A stretch of DNA of 64,000 nt from Allium sativum. Taxonomy: Eukaryota > Streptophyta > Magnoliopsida > Asparagales > Amaryllidaceae. Shown here one piece after another: positions 22,846 to 34,695 of this stretch. The translations under genes and the position numbers were made by a program. The stretch covers positions 901,968,177 through 902,032,176 of the forward strand of contig CM060915.1 in NCBI GenBank assembly GCA_030737875.1, read 5' to 3'. Under the pieces are notes generated by a model. That model saw only the letters and a list, made by a program, of their open reading frames with translations. It had not been told where the DNA came from and made no database searches. Each line of letters starts with the position of its first letter. Positions within the stretch are counted from its first letter, which is position 1.

Positions 22846-24306
22846 AATCTTGTCTTAGCCAATGTTTCACAAGTAAAATAGTTTCTAAAGGTTCATGCTA
22901 GCATTTCATGCATAAAGGTCCAAACTTGCAAGTTAAACTAGGTTATGCATAGCGTGAGAGGCATGATTAAGTCACTCACATGGCCTAAGATCATAAATAT
23001 GAACACAAGAGACATGGTAAGGTTCATATAGATTCGCATAATCATGTTTAGCCTCATTTTATCCCATGTCAACATTAAAAATACCGTTTTGATCCAAAAG
23101 TAGCTAGAACTTACATAGCATGGCAAGAGGACTAGGAGCATGAACCGTTTTGGCGAAGAAAGGTGGCTCCTTTGATGAAGATTCGCCATGAAACTCGCAT
23201 AGCAACGTCGATTTGGCCTTGATTTGGTGTAGCAAGCTTGCACCTTTTGATTTGAACTTGATTTGAGTGCATAGGCTCTAGGGATTTGAGATGGAGGCCA
23301 TGATCAAGATTGATTTTGGCAGCACTTAGTTGCTAGGTTTGATTTTTTAGGGATTTAGGTTAGGTTTAGGGTCTTTTTATAGAGATTAGGGTAGTTTTAG
23401 GCCCTAGGATTAGATCTAGGATTAATCTAGGCCACAGAAATCGTCACAGGCCCATCAGACCAGACCAAGACTGCATCCAGGTGCACCAGGCCACAAAACA
23501 CGGAGTTGTGTTTTTGGACCCAGTCGACACCCAAGTCGACAGCCCTGTCGACTTGGGGTCCAGGGGTGTCGACAGCCCTGTCGACTCCCCTGTCGACATT
23601 GGCTTTGGCGGGAAAATTGCCGCCTACCCCAAAACTTGAACTTCCTAGGTGATTTTCAAACTTGAAAACCCTGAAAACTTTGACGGATCATAACTTGGTC
23701 ATACGGACTCCGATTCTCGAAAACTCGGACTCTATTTCGCGTATTTTTCCGAGACGAACGCAATGGCATAGCCTGTTTCACTTGATTCAGAATTTAAAAT
23801 TAAATTCTGCCTTGATCCTCGTTTTAACATGTTATCGAAAAATACGGATTGTTACAGATATTCAAGGGGATCGCGACACCTGTCCACAACGGCTAATTTG
23901 ACTAATTCTTCATCGGCTGGGATACGATCCGATATCATCGGGATTCGTGCCACGTGTGACCGTGACCCGCCTGACAAAATCAGCTATAAATAGCCCAAAG
24001 CTTGACATTTTTGGGATCTTTTGGCAATATTGAGTATTAATTCCGCCATTATTGTCATATCACCAGTTCTTATCAGTTTTATTACTAGATTACTAAGAGA
24101 AATCACAATTGTAAAAGTGAGCTAGAGAGAAATTACTGATTGTATTAGCATTCAAAGTATAATCGATAACATATAAAGTGGACGTAGGCTCATTAATGCC
24201 GAACCACTATAAATTCTGTGTGTTTTCGGCTTTTTCTTCATTCTCCAGTTAAAACCCTATAAGAATCAGAATGATTTGGGTGTTAGGTCCAAATTTTGAT
24301 CTAACA

Positions 24307-24382
24307 TTTTGGTGCTTTCACTAAGAAAAGTTCTAAAACTTCACTATTCAGTTTTTTGAAGATTCCAGCGACACCTGATATC
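24307..24382 (+). other. Tat/Grande leader with presumed primer site
   Basis: TTTTGGTGCTTTCACTAAG follows the LTR directly and is the presumed primer binding site. I cannot assign the tRNA. gag starts at the ATG at 24383. Confidence 0.5.
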
Positions 24383-26660
24383 ATGGCTGGAAAGAGGTCT
24401 AAGGAAGTACGAGCTTCACGAACGAATGAAATCGCGAATGAAGCAGTTGAAGAAAGTGTGCACGAGCTGGGCAATGAGGGATCGTTGGATCGCGGGGCGC
24501 CGGGGGCGAACCGATCCGATGAGGGTCCCATGCTCCGAGTTGACGAAGACGAGACGAACCGAACTGCTGAAGGGGTTGTTACTCAATCCCGTGATAACGC
24601 CTCGAATCCCCCACGTACCGTGACCACGAATCGATCCCAGGGGGGCGCTGCGAGCCACCATCCTCGATCCACAGCGATCCGAATTGATGATCGGGCTACA
24701 ACTCGACCTGGAAAGGAGCCTATGGCTCGCTCTTACCATCCTGGCCCCTCCGCTCGACCTGGCTCGAGCTCTTTGCGCATAAGAGAAAGTGATGATGATC
24801 AATATGACCCTTCTGCTCCCGTTACTGAAGGGGATCTCTCTCGCTTTTCCGAAATGTGGGAGAGACTGTTTGATGAATTGGCTGCTCAAAGGCAGGAAAG
24901 CTCCGTTCTACGACAAAATTTGACCGCTATGGATAGAAGGCTTAATGATCTCGCAAGACAAAGGACGCCACCAGTTCGTCCGCTCACCCCAGAATACTCT
25001 TCTTCGTCAGAGGAATCGCCGAGACCTACGCGGCGACCATATGAGAGGCCCGAAAACATAGAGCAGCTTCGATTTGGAACCCTGCCATCACGGGAAGAGG
25101 AGGCACTGGGTGCAGGGCCCTCAAACCGTAATGTGAACAATCACGCCGCAACTTCCAGAGCGCAAGGTGTGGACAGCCCTGTACAGAACAGACCGCCTCA
25201 GCCCCATCGCCGTGCAAATGCTCATGGTAACAGGGTGCAACGAAGCCCAATCCGAGCCCCGGATTTTGTGACTGCTCCCGGAAGAGAGATTAGAGAACCC
25301 CACCGAGCAAGAAGCACTGACCCCGAACCTCCACTGACCAGTGCAAACGTCGCAGCTATGATCCATCAAATTCTGGCAGATAGCTGCTGACAACGGAATG
25401 AAGATTGGGGAATTGACCGCAGTCATACCCCTTTCACTGATGATATTTTAGATGCGACTTTCCAGAGGCGTTTCAACATGCCACAGATGAACCGTTATGC
25501 GGGTAGATCTGATCCCGTCCTGCATCTGATGAGATATTCTTGGTCAATGACCGCTGCCGCAGCTTCTGACGCTGTCAAGTGCAAAGCATTTCCCATATTC
25601 TTGGAGGATGTATAATTGTTATGGTTTACTCGCTTACCAGCAAGATTAATTTCCAGCTTCAGGGAGTTGAGTGAAAGGTTCGTGGAACAGTTCCGCATCT
25701 ACGCACAAAAGACAAAGAGTGTGATTGACTTGTTCCTTTTCAAGCAACGACCAGGCGAGAGTTTGAGGGTGTACCTAGACCATTTCAACTTGGCCGCTAC
25801 TGAAGTTAAAGATCCTCATGAGCCAACCGTTGTCATAGCTCTGATTGATGGAGTAGATAAAGACACTAAATTTGGGAGATATCTGGCCGGCAAGTCACCC
25901 CATACTAGAGAGTTATTCTACGAAAAAGCTAACGTACATTTATGCCGGGAAGAAGTATATGCTAACCGAAAGGCAAAAACGGAAGATAAGGAGGAAATCC
26001 AGAGAAATGTCGCCATTAAGCAGATAGGAGACAGCTCGGAGAAGGTCGAAGTTAATGTCGGAAAACGGAATCAAGGTGGTCGTCAGTCAGGGAACAATGA
26101 TAATAATAGTAATGGCAACAACCGGAAGAGGAATCGAGGGAATGACTCCCAGAGAAGGACTCGTCCCAGGGCTTTTGAGAGTTATACGCCAATAAATGAT
26201 ACTTTGGAAAATATCTTCATGGATTCGTACAACGTCCTCCAGAATAAGAGGCCACCTCCCAGAGAGTCGACGGAGAAAGAACGCGAAACGGGGAAGTTTT
26301 GTCTCCTTCATCAGATTCATGGCCATTCGACAAATGAATGCCGTCACCTAAGAGATGTAGTCGAGAGGCTTCTTCGAGAAGGAAAATTAGATGAATACAG
26401 AGTAACGCCCAGAGATAGGGGGCAAGCCGTACAGGCCCCAAATCAGAACCAGAATCAACCTTCTGTCAGGCCAACTGCCCAGCAAAAGAGAAAAGACCTC
26501 GTTATCAATACCGTAATCGGAGGGCTTTACCTCGCCGGACATAGTTCCAAGGCGTTGGATCAGTATGTCAATGCAGCCAAGCAACACCTCGAGGTAGGGG
26601 ATTGTAGCAACCCCGAGGACAACGTCCCGATAAAGCAACAAAAGATGATGTCAGATGATG
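24383..26660 (+). pseudogene. gag: Tat/Grande gag, interrupted by two stop codons
   Basis: The ATG at 24383 opens a charged, low-complexity N-terminus (to 25390). The same frame continues past TGA (25388-25390) and TAA (25613-25615). Between and after these stops are gag capsid-domain features: PFTDDILDATFQRRFNMPQM, SDPVLHLMRY, CKAFPIFLEDV, LLWFTRLPAR, then KQRPGESLRVYLDHFN. Further on a Tat-type segment reads KFCLLHQIHGHSTNECRHLRD, with Cys and His spaced like a zinc-binding motif. The basic, Asn-rich linker before it fits a nucleocapsid. Both stops lie in otherwise conserved sequence and look like recent point mutations. Confidence 0.85.
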
Positions 26661-27142
26661 TCGTTTTCCGCGAACGAGAAAGTATTGGAGTCCATGCTCC
26701 GACTGAAGATCCATTTGTAATCACAGTACCTATTGGCCCGGCCACTGTTCATAAAGTTTTGGTGGATAACGGGAGTTCTGTCAATATTCTTTTCAAAAGG
26801 ACATTTGATCAAATGAACCTCGAGATAAAAGACTTGAAGCCCTGTCAGGGATGGATCCGTGGATTTAACGGAGCATCCACCGCTCCAATGGGGTATGTAG
26901 AGTTACCAGTTACGCTTGGGGAAGGAGAGCGCCAGAGAGTGAGAATCCTTCCCTTCGTGGTTCTGGATGTTGAATCACCTTACAATGCCTTCCTGGGCCG
27001 ACCGACCCTCGCAAAGTTTAGAGCCTGTATAGCCATCTGGTGCTTATTATTGAAATTTCCCACGGAAGCTGGCGTTGGTATTGTCAGAGGAGATCAGGTT
27101 GCCGCACGAGCATGTTATGTTGCAGAGCTAAAGCTACTCTGA
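26661..27142 (+). pseudogene. pro: Tat/Grande aspartic protease
   Basis: In frame with gag. The active-site motif is VLVDNGSSVNILF (near 26755-26795), where Asp-Asn-Gly-Ser-Ser replaces the commoner Asp-Thr-Gly form and is usual in Tat. Downstream PYNAFLGRPTLAKF fits the second half of the retropepsin fold. The frame ends at TGA 27140-27142, and a further TAA at 27199-27201 precedes RT. The enzyme would cleave the Gag-Pol polyprotein. Confidence 0.82.
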
Positions 27143-27201
27143 AATGGAGGGGACATAGAAACCAAGGGCGCTTCTCCCCGTACAAGGGCGGAGACCTTAT
27201 A

Positions 27202-29694
27202 ACAACTAAAGAAGATAACCGTAGGAGAGTCGCCCAGAGAGTTGCCCGAGGATATAGATCCCAGAGAGGACCAAGAACCTGGGGGCAGAATGGCGACTCC
27301 CAACGAGACAACTGTGGATGTACCGATCGATGATAGTGACCCAGAGAAGGTCCTTAAGATTGGATCCCAGTTAAATCCGAATCTTGCTAAAGAACTGACG
27401 AATTTCTTAAAAAATAACTTGGATGTATTTGCTTGGACCCACGCAGACATGTGCGGGATTTCTCCATCGATCATGAGCCATTCATTAAGCATTAACCCTA
27501 AACATCCTCCGGTAAAACAAAAAAGGCGAATGTTGGGCCCGGAGAGGTCCGCCGCCTTGAAGGAATAAGTTGGAAAGCTAAAAAGTAATGGATTTATCAG
27601 AGACTCGATCTACCCAGACTGGATTTCAAATCCAGTCCTGGTAAAGAAGGCCAACGGGAAGTGGCGAACGTGTATCGATTTTTCGGATTTGAACAAGGCC
27701 TGCCCAAAAGACAGTTTTCCGTTACCCCGGATCGACCAGTTGGTGGACTCGACGGCGGCCATGAACTTCTCTCATTTATGGATGCTTATTCAGGATATAA
27801 CCAGATTCCAATGCACGTTCTAGATCAAGAACACACTAGTTTTATTACGGTTCTGGGATTATATTCCTATGTAGTGATGCCTTTTGGCTTGAAGAACGCA
27901 GGCGCTACATATCAACGGCTAGTGAACAGAATGTTCTATAACCAGATCGGGAAAACAATGGAAGTATACGTCGACGACATGTTGGTTAAGTCCAAGCAAT
28001 CCTCCCATCACACTACGGACTTGGCAGAGATGTTTGGCATTCTTCGAAAGTACGGGATGAAACTAAACCCAACAAAATGTTCATTCGGGGTCGCCTCCGG
28101 AAAATTCTTGGGATTCATAGTCAGTTCTCTTGGGATTGAGATTAATCCAGACCAGATCGCAGCAATCAGGAACATTCAGGAACCTAGGCAAATTAAAGAT
28201 GTGCAAAGCCTTGCAGGAAAATTAGCCGCACTAAGCAGATTTATCTCTAGGGCTACAGACAAATGCATCCCATTCTTCGAATTGATAAAGCGAGGAAAAC
28301 GCCACTTCAAATGGACGCCCGACTGCGTGGAAGCGTTTCAGAACTTGCTGAGACACCTGGAGAAACCTCCGATATTATCTAAGCTGATGGATCACGAGGA
28401 CTTATTCGTGTACTTGGCAGTGTCATCCCACGCGATCAGCTCAGCGTTGGTAAGAGAAGAAGATAAGGTCCAAAGACCTGTGTATTACATGAGCAAAAAA
28501 TTGATGGCAGCAGAACGTAATTATCCAAGGATAGAAAAGTTGGTGTATAGTTTACTGATTGCCTCTAGGAAACTTCGACATTATTTTCAGGCGCATCCCA
28601 TTACCGTATACACTGATCATCCACTCAAGCAAGTTCTACATAGACCAGAGGCGTCTGGAAGATTACTCAAATGGAACATTGAGTTAAGTCAATTTGATCT
28701 GAACTTTCAGCCCCGACGGTCAATTCGGGGGCAAGTGATAGCCGACTTCATAGTAGAGTTTACCATCCCGGAGGAGGATATAGCAAACGAAGAAGTTGAC
28801 CCCTCAAAATTACTTCTCGACCCCAGTGCCTGGAGATTGTATACTGATGGCGCTAGGAATGGCAAGAGATCCAGCGCTGGAGTAGTACTTGAAACTCCCA
28901 AGAAACGATTGATATCCTATGCTATCCGGATGGAGTTTCACGCCACTAACAACGACTCCGAATATGAAGCCTTGATAGCCGGACTAAGGATCGCAAAGGA
29001 GTTAGAAGTCACAAAGCTGGAAATCTTTTGCGACTCCAAGTTAGTTGTGAACCAGGTTACTGGAAATTTTCAAGCCAAAAGTGCAAGATTGATTTTATAC
29101 TTGAAGAAAGTGAAGGAGTTGCTGAATGGCTTTGATCACTACAGTATATCTCACATTCCGCGGTCAGAGAATCAGCAGGCGGATAAGTTGGCAAAGATGG
29201 CTAGTTCCGACGATCCTGAAGAGACCGGGCTAACCCCCGTTGAAGTACTTCGGTCTCCTAGTATAGATCAGATGGAAATTGATCCAGTACTAGAGACGGA
29301 ACCAGAAAGGGAGTCTTGGATGACCCCTCTAAAGAATTTCTTGATGAATGGAACGCTTCCGACCAAGAAAAGCGAGAGGCGTAAAGTAATTCGTAAAGCT
29401 GCCCGATATGTTCTACAAGGCGGAGTTCTTTACAGACAAGGATTTTCGATTCCCCTTCTTCGGTATATAGCTCATGACGACATTAAATGTGTGCTGCAGG
29501 AGGTACACGAAGGTGAATGCGGCGATCACACTGGAGGGCAAACATTGGCGAAAAAGGTGTTGCGGCATGGTTATTTCTGGCCTACCATAAACAAGGATGC
29601 GGCAAAATACGCACGACGGTGTGATGCATGCCAGAGATTTTCAAAGATACCTAGAGCATCTCCTAATCAGTTAAAAACAATGACGAGCCCATAG
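27202..29694 (+). pseudogene. pol: Tat/Grande reverse transcriptase, dual RNase H and integrase zinc domain
   Basis: The same frame carries the RT N-terminus, with TAA at 27566-27568, through KKANGKWRTCIDFSDLNKAC and PKDSFPLPRIDQLVDS. A one-base frameshift near 27750 moves the reading to the +1 frame used by FMDAYSGYNQI, MPFGLKNAGATYQRLVN and the catalytic EVYVDDMLVKS (about 27961). A connection RNase H (YYMSKKLMAAERNYPRIEK, VYTDHPLKQVL) is followed by a second RNase H with LYTDGARNGKRSSAG and FCDSKLVVNQV. A second RNase H is diagnostic of Tat. The His/Cys zinc motif of integrase (HEGECGDHTGG, CDACQ) follows. TAG at 29692-29694 stands where related sequences have Trp. Confidence 0.9.
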
Positions 29695-30537
29695 CCTTTC
29701 GCTATGTGGGGAATTGATATCATCGGAAGTCTCCCCATAGCTAGGGGCGGAGCAAAGTTCGCTATTGTAGCCGTAGATTATTTCACTAAGTGGGTCGAGG
29801 ATGAACCACTGACTACAATCACAACCAAACGAGTGATCAATTTTGTCGTTAGAAACATCATCTGCCGGTTTGGAATTCCAAAGATTGTTATAACTGATAA
29901 TGGAACTCAGTTCGATAGCACTGAATTCAGAAACTTCTGCCAAAAATACCACATTGAGAAACGATACACCTCGGTGGCACACCCGCAATCGAACGGACAA
30001 GTCGAAGCTGCGAATAAAGTGATTAAGTCCATTCTGAAAAGAAGACTGAAGCGGGCCAGAGCCATGTGGGCTGATGAATTACCCTTGGCACTATGGGCCT
30101 ACAGGACAACGTATAAATCGACAACAGGGCATACCCCCTTCTCCCTTGCTTTTGGAGCAGAAGCAGTCATCCCAGTTGAGATAAAAGTACCTTCTCACCG
30201 AGTGACTTATTACGATCCGATGACTAACAACGAATTGCTCCTTGAATCCCTGGATATGATCGAAGAAAAGAGGGATGAAGCAGATCTGCGTGCCTTGAGA
30301 TGCAAACAACAGGTCGCTCGATACTACAACAAAAAGGTTCGATCCCGAACCTTGGAACCCGGAGACTTGGTTCTGAAGCGTGTCTTTCCACCCCCAACTC
30401 ATATGGGTGCTAAGTGGGAAGGACCGTACTCCATTCTGAGCAAGCTTGATAATGGAACCTTCAAGCTGGCAACCGTAGATGGAAAGGAAATCCCCAGAGT
30501 GTGGAATGCCCAACATTTGCGGCTATACTTAACATAA
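29695..30537 (+). pseudogene. int: Tat/Grande integrase core and C-terminus
   Basis: In frame after the TAG at 29692. Catalytic D, D and E are visible in VDYFTKW, ITDNGTQF and NGQVEAANK, followed by LPLALWAYRTTYKSTTGHTP and GAEAVIPVEI. The C-terminus has LEPGDLVLKRVF and GAKWEGPYSILSKLDNGTF, then stops with HLRLYLT. The core is intact, but it depends on the upstream polyprotein, which is broken. Confidence 0.9.
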
Positions 30538-30887
30538 AAATTTCAAATCTGTTCTTTTGCTTTGTTGAGAACCATGTACAAGGCACGACTTGCCTAGAAT
30601 AGTCTGATTCCTTAAAGCAAAAAATTATAAAGTGGATGTAGGTCATGATTCGACAGAACCACTATAAAAATATTGTGTGTCGTTTACCTTTATTGCATTA
30701 TTTATCTGCCTTTCTATTTTTATGGAAATTGCTGTGAATCATGCAACGATCCCAGAAGCATATAATTATAGATGCCATCCATCAGAATGGAATGTAATCA
30801 CCAGTCAAAATTCTGAGGACAACGGACATGAAGGCGATGTCCGTAGGCCATGGCGATGTACCATGATCGGAACCGCCGTGACAGAAC
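30538..30887 (+). other. Tat/Grande spacer with an LTR-like motif
   Basis: Noncoding. At about 30629-30682 AAAGTGGATGTAGG and GAACCACTATAAA resemble the U5 block of the same element's LTR (AAAGTGGACGTAGG with GAACCACTATAAA). Nothing else is recognised. Confidence 0.55.
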
Positions 30888-31390
30888 TCTAACCTCGGCG
30901 ACCGCCAGGAGAGTATAAAAGCGTCTCCGATTGAGCGCTGAGAAAGAGCTCATTCCCCGCTGAAGGATCGGGGAGCGATTGAACTGCTGAGCTCGAACTC
31001 TAACTCTCCAGAGAGAGAGAGTATAAAAGCGTCTCCGATTGAGCACTGAGAAAGAGCTCCTTCCCTGCCGAAGGATCGGGGAGCGATTGAACTGCTGAGC
31101 TCGAACTCTAACTCTCCAGAGAGAGAGAGAGTATAAAAGCATCTTCGATTGAGCGCTGAGAAAGAGCTCCTTCCCTGCCGAAGGATCGGGGAGCGATTGA
31201 ATGGCTGAGCTCGAACTCTAACTCTCCAGAGAGAGAGAGAGTATAAAAGCGTCTCGGATTGAGCGCAGAGAAAGAACTCCTTCCCCGCTGAAGGAACGGG
31301 GACCGTCTGAACTACTGAATTCAGACTCTAACCTCGGCGGCCGCCGAGAGAGTATAAAGGAGTCTATGGTTAAGCACTGAGAAAGGTGCC
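30888..31390. repeat. ~110-bp tandem repeats, each with a TATA-like box
   Basis: Four full units and one partial start at 30888, 30999, 31107, 31217 and 31327. Each carries TATAAAA or TATAAAG (30914, 31022, 31132, 31242, 31353) after a GAGA tract, then CTGAGAAAGAGCTC and GGATCGGGGAGCGATTGAA. Repeats at this place are typical of Grande-like elements. Confidence 0.88.
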
Positions 31391-31810
31391 AGAAACTCAG
31401 CACCATAAGGACAATCATCTTGCTAAATTCTCTAAGTCCCCCATATTTCAGAAATAGGGGGCAACATGCCGATAATGCTAATCAATCCTTAATAAGCCCT
31501 AGTTAGGCGCTATGTTAACGATTGATTGGGGGCATATATACATGAACTTCGATGCAACACTGAAATTGTTAAATTTTTCTTTCTGTTGCTTGACCGATTT
31601 GTAGTTATAATTAGATGGTCTATGACTAAGCATGAAAAGTTTATTGAATACAGGTACACAATGATGCAAAAAGAGATAAACTTTCATTTATATACTGCAA
31701 GCCTACAAAGTGAAAAACAACATAGAAAACAAAAGTGAGGGCCAGTCTCATAATTACATTTCCTGGCCAGTGGGAAACCTAAAGACAAAATATAAACAAG
31801 CGACAATATC
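31391..31810. other. Tat/Grande noncoding spacer
   Basis: Between the repeat array and the end of the antisense gene. No motif or frame is recognised. It would hold the antisense transcript's 3' untranslated region. Confidence 0.45.
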
Positions 31811-33650
31811 CTATTTACGCTTTGACCGCTTCTCCTGCTTCTGTTCCTCTAGCTTCGCCTTGTCAGCGTCGGATTGATCACCTTTCTTTCTCTTCCTCTT
31901 GTCTATGAGAGGAACGTCCGACTCCTCAGAAGATTCCTCTTCCGCCTCCTTTCTCTTCCTTTTATCAGTAAGGGAAGCTGGGAAATCATCAGGATTCGCA
32001 AAATGAATTTGTCTGCTGATGGATTTGGGCTGGAGTTTCAAAACCATCCCAGTTTCGGGATCAAACTCCGCGATAGGGACTATGTTCAAAGGCTCTTGTC
32101 CCACCTTCTTCAAAGCCATCTCCTTTTCCTGCCTAGCTTTTCTGTTGGCCAAAGTTTCGTCGTCATCGTCTTCGGTTTCTTTGGCGCTAATGATATCCTC
32201 CTCATCCTCTACATGGCGCCCATCCATATCTTTCAAGGCCTCGATGGTTTCATCATCCTTGGGAACATCAGCACTGGGTACTAGGACGCCTTTCTCTGCT
32301 GTTGTACCCTCAGCCTGCTTCGGTATATCAACACCGGCACCTGGTGAGACGACAACCTTCTCCGCCTCTTTCCTTTGCTCAACATCCTTGTCGACGGGCT
32401 CGCCACCTGTATTATGGGGGACACATGTTACTAATTCAATTGGTTGCTCTACCAGACGACGACAATTCACAATTGCTTTAACAAATTGTGGGGAAAAAAG
32501 GGAAATACCTTCCGCAGATCCTCCATCTAGGCTAGCTGCAGGAGCTCCAACAACCACAGGAGTTAGGCCCAAAGGGATTAATGGATCATCAGGATGGTAT
32601 TCCTCAACTCCAGAGGTCTTGGGCTCCACAGCTGAGCTCGAACCTTCGTCAGCCTTGCTTTTGCCCCTAGCCAGGGCCCTCTCCTTTTCCATTTCCGCTT
32701 GGATTAGACGACGACCCTCTGCCAGATCCTCAGGCTCGTTATCCCTGAGGATGGTCTTCATCAGCTCATCTTCATCAATTTCTTCGACTCCCAATCTCTG
32801 CTTCTCACCCTCAATGATGGCATCCCATAAATTGGCTAAAGTAACGTGGTAGTCCGGGATCCACGAGATGTTGCGGGTTTTGAGGACTTGGCCCAGGAAG
32901 TCAAAGATCATCTCTTCAAACCCTTCGATATCCTTTTCTCTCTCGAGGAGCTTGTTGTTAGAAGCAGTAGCCATTTCAATGGCACTTTCAACATTCTTTT
33001 CGGCGAGAGCCGCTCGTCTCTCCGCATCCACGACTTGATCATTCAAAATCACCTTTTCCGCTTCAGCCAAAGCTAAACTTTCTCTCAAACTTGCTTTTTC
33101 TGCCTCCCAGGCAGCTCTCTCAGCTTCAAAATGGTCTTGTGTTGTCTTCAACTCAATGTTGGCCATTTTAAGATCTTCTACCTCCTTCTTTAAGGCCATC
33201 TTCTCTTGGCTATTTAAGTCAAGTTCCGAATGAAAGCGCTTCTTAGCATTCTCCAATTCGATTTTATAATTTTCAGCATCTCTCCGCGCTAAGGTGAGTT
33301 GGGATTGAGCATCTTCCAAGTCCTTCTCCATCTTTGTCCTGGCCCTTTCGTTGTTATCAATTTTCACTTTAGATCTATGTGCTTCCATTTCGAGTGTTCG
33401 AATGACTTCTGAAAGATTAACCGCATATTTCTTCATCATCTCATACTGCCTGGCTACATGGCGAATGTGCCCGACAACTTCATTATCCCAGTTCCTAGGG
33501 ACTGGCTCCAAGGCTGGAACAAACGTCATCCTTTCGAAGAAGATGTTGGGGAATTGTTCCCGCAACTTTTCCAGCCTACCTTGAATCTTGGGACCATGGA
33601 TGTAATCCCGTGACCCGGGGGAGCCAACTCTGGCTAGCTGGAAGGGACAA
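31811..33650 (-). CDS. Antisense gene, last exon: long coiled-coil protein region
   Basis: An open frame of 584 codons from the first start-like codon at 33565 extends upstream without a stop to an acceptor-like TTGTCCCTTCCAG near 33650. Residues about 35-230 (from 33565) are heptad-rich, with many E, K, A and L, and predict a long coiled coil. This is followed by a globular-looking stretch (ISWIPDYHVTLANLWDAI) and an acidic, low-complexity tail with three basic clusters (KRKRKE, KRKRKKGD, EKRSKRK) resembling nuclear localisation signals. Its function is unknown. Grande elements carry an antisense gene here. It is open throughout, unlike gag-pol of the same copy. Confidence 0.75.
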
Positions 33651-33766
33651 TGTTACTCCTCTCCTTTTCAGAATCTTTGACTGGATCTTTGCTTTTATCC
33701 TTAGGCTCGTAATGTCTTTTTGACGACCTGCTGTGAGAGGGTGCACTCTTCGGAGGAGTTAACTCT

Positions 33767-33975
33767 TTAGGAAGTTGTTTTTCCCACTGCAGGAGCTACC
33801 GGGTAACTGGGAAGCTTGCCAGATGTCGATTTCGGTGGAGACCGGGGTTGCGAAGAAGTCGGCTTGTGAGAAAGGCCACGAGAGCGCTCGGTACTCGGAT
33901 GGAGACTGGGTGTGCCCTCACGAAGAGAACGATAAGAATAAGACCGCCTGCGAGACATCTTTCCTGTAAAGGAGA
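33767..33975 (-). CDS. Antisense gene, Ser/Arg-rich exon
   Basis: The frame MSRRRSYSYRSLREGTPS continues through Ser/Pro-rich sequence. It is preceded by an acceptor-like CTCCTTTACAG on the minus strand. It is placed as an internal exon between 34091 and 33650. The exact joins are inferred. Confidence 0.45.
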
Positions 33976-34090
33976 AAAGAGCATATTAAAACCTTGAATA
34001 TTGTTGATATAAAAGCGCGGGGTCAGGCAGTGTGTGTGATTTGTGCATCCCATATAATTCCCCCTAACGGACCCGGGCCTGAAGTCAGGC

Positions 34091-34625
34091 TCATCTGAGT
34101 AGTTTCTTGTTCTCTAATTGGAACGGTGGTCTCCTCAGAAGCAGGGAAGAATGGCTCCCCTTTAAAGTCCCCCTCTTTATATACATCATCGGGCAGAGGA
34201 ATTTTCTTAGCTCTGTAAATAGCTGTTCATCTGTCAAATCATCGGGAGCAGCAGGTTCGATCGGAAGGGAAGCCCTGGAGGGGAAACCTCGCGGAGAGAC
34301 TGGGATTTCCTTAGGCTTGTCACCACGAGCCTCATCCCCTCTATATATGTTCAGGTCCTCGTCATCCTGGATGATTATCGGGGAAGGACTCTTACGGAAT
34401 TTAGTTGTTTCTGCTGCCCGAGATGTTCCCTCTCCCTCCGTTGGGGGCACGTATTTGTACGGTTTGCCGCCAGCACCAAGTCCAAATCTTATATCCAGAA
34501 GGCGATGCTTATGAAGATTCTCGTCAGTGATGCACATCTTGATCCTTAGAAAATCAGATCTGCTTTGTAGAAGAATGGACAATCGGTTATTGTATAACGG
34601 GCCTTCCGTCTTGGGGAAGATGTGA
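34091..34625 (-). CDS. Antisense gene, middle exon
   Basis: An open frame after an acceptor TTTTGTTTTAAGCAG (ends near 34625). It reads through DENLHKHRLLDIRFGLGAGG into an acidic, Ser/Pro-rich region, and ends KKLLR. I recognise no domain. Confidence 0.5.
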
Positions 34626-34695
34626 TCTGCTTAAAACAAAAAAAGGGGGGGATGTTAATGCTTCGGCTTCTTGAGCAAGATATTCAGTCAAAAGA

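Larger units (their letters stand above)
19823..23114 (-). other. Inferred leader intron within the solo LTR
   Basis: Minus strand: donor GCTAT/GTAAGT at 23114-23109, about 260 nt downstream of CTCTATAAAAAG. The acceptor is a pyrimidine run ending CCCCCCAG/GTTAC at 19823. Inferred from the parallel architecture of the LARD, B and C LTRs. Confidence 0.5.
19483..23856 (-). mobile_element. Chromovirus-type solo LTR, 4374 bp
   Basis: Bounded by TGTAACACCCC and TGTTACA, with target duplications GATAT at 19478-19482 and 23857-23861, and no internal region. Its left end is the complement of the LARD LTR 3' end (GTGCATTCC and GGGGTGTTACA), so it is on minus. It contains a TATA box (complement of 23371-23384), a GTAAGT donor (23114-23109), an acceptor (19824-19823), paired structured elements (22079-22258), a CAGTC/GACTG hairpin (19866-19880) and repeats. 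It arose by recombination between the two LTRs of a full element. Confidence 0.93.
19119..24306 (+). repeat. Tat/Grande 5' LTR, interrupted by the solo LTR
   Basis: The real LTR is 19119-19482 plus 23862-24306. It shows four or so copies of a ~17-bp GATCGCCCCTCATCG-type unit at 19207-19275, and a TATA box CTATAAATAGC at 23983-23993. A terminal block with AAGTGGACGTAGG and CGAACCACTATAAA is common near the U5 end of plant LTRs. Internal sequence follows at 24307. Confidence 0.9.

Noticed and set aside
24416..27492. Minus-strand frames opposite Tat/Grande gag
   Set aside because: Shadows of the GC-rich gag coding strand with no domain signals.
32019..32852. Plus-strand frame of 277 codons
   Set aside because: Shadow of the antisense coiled-coil exon, Ser-rich as expected from the complement of acidic codons.
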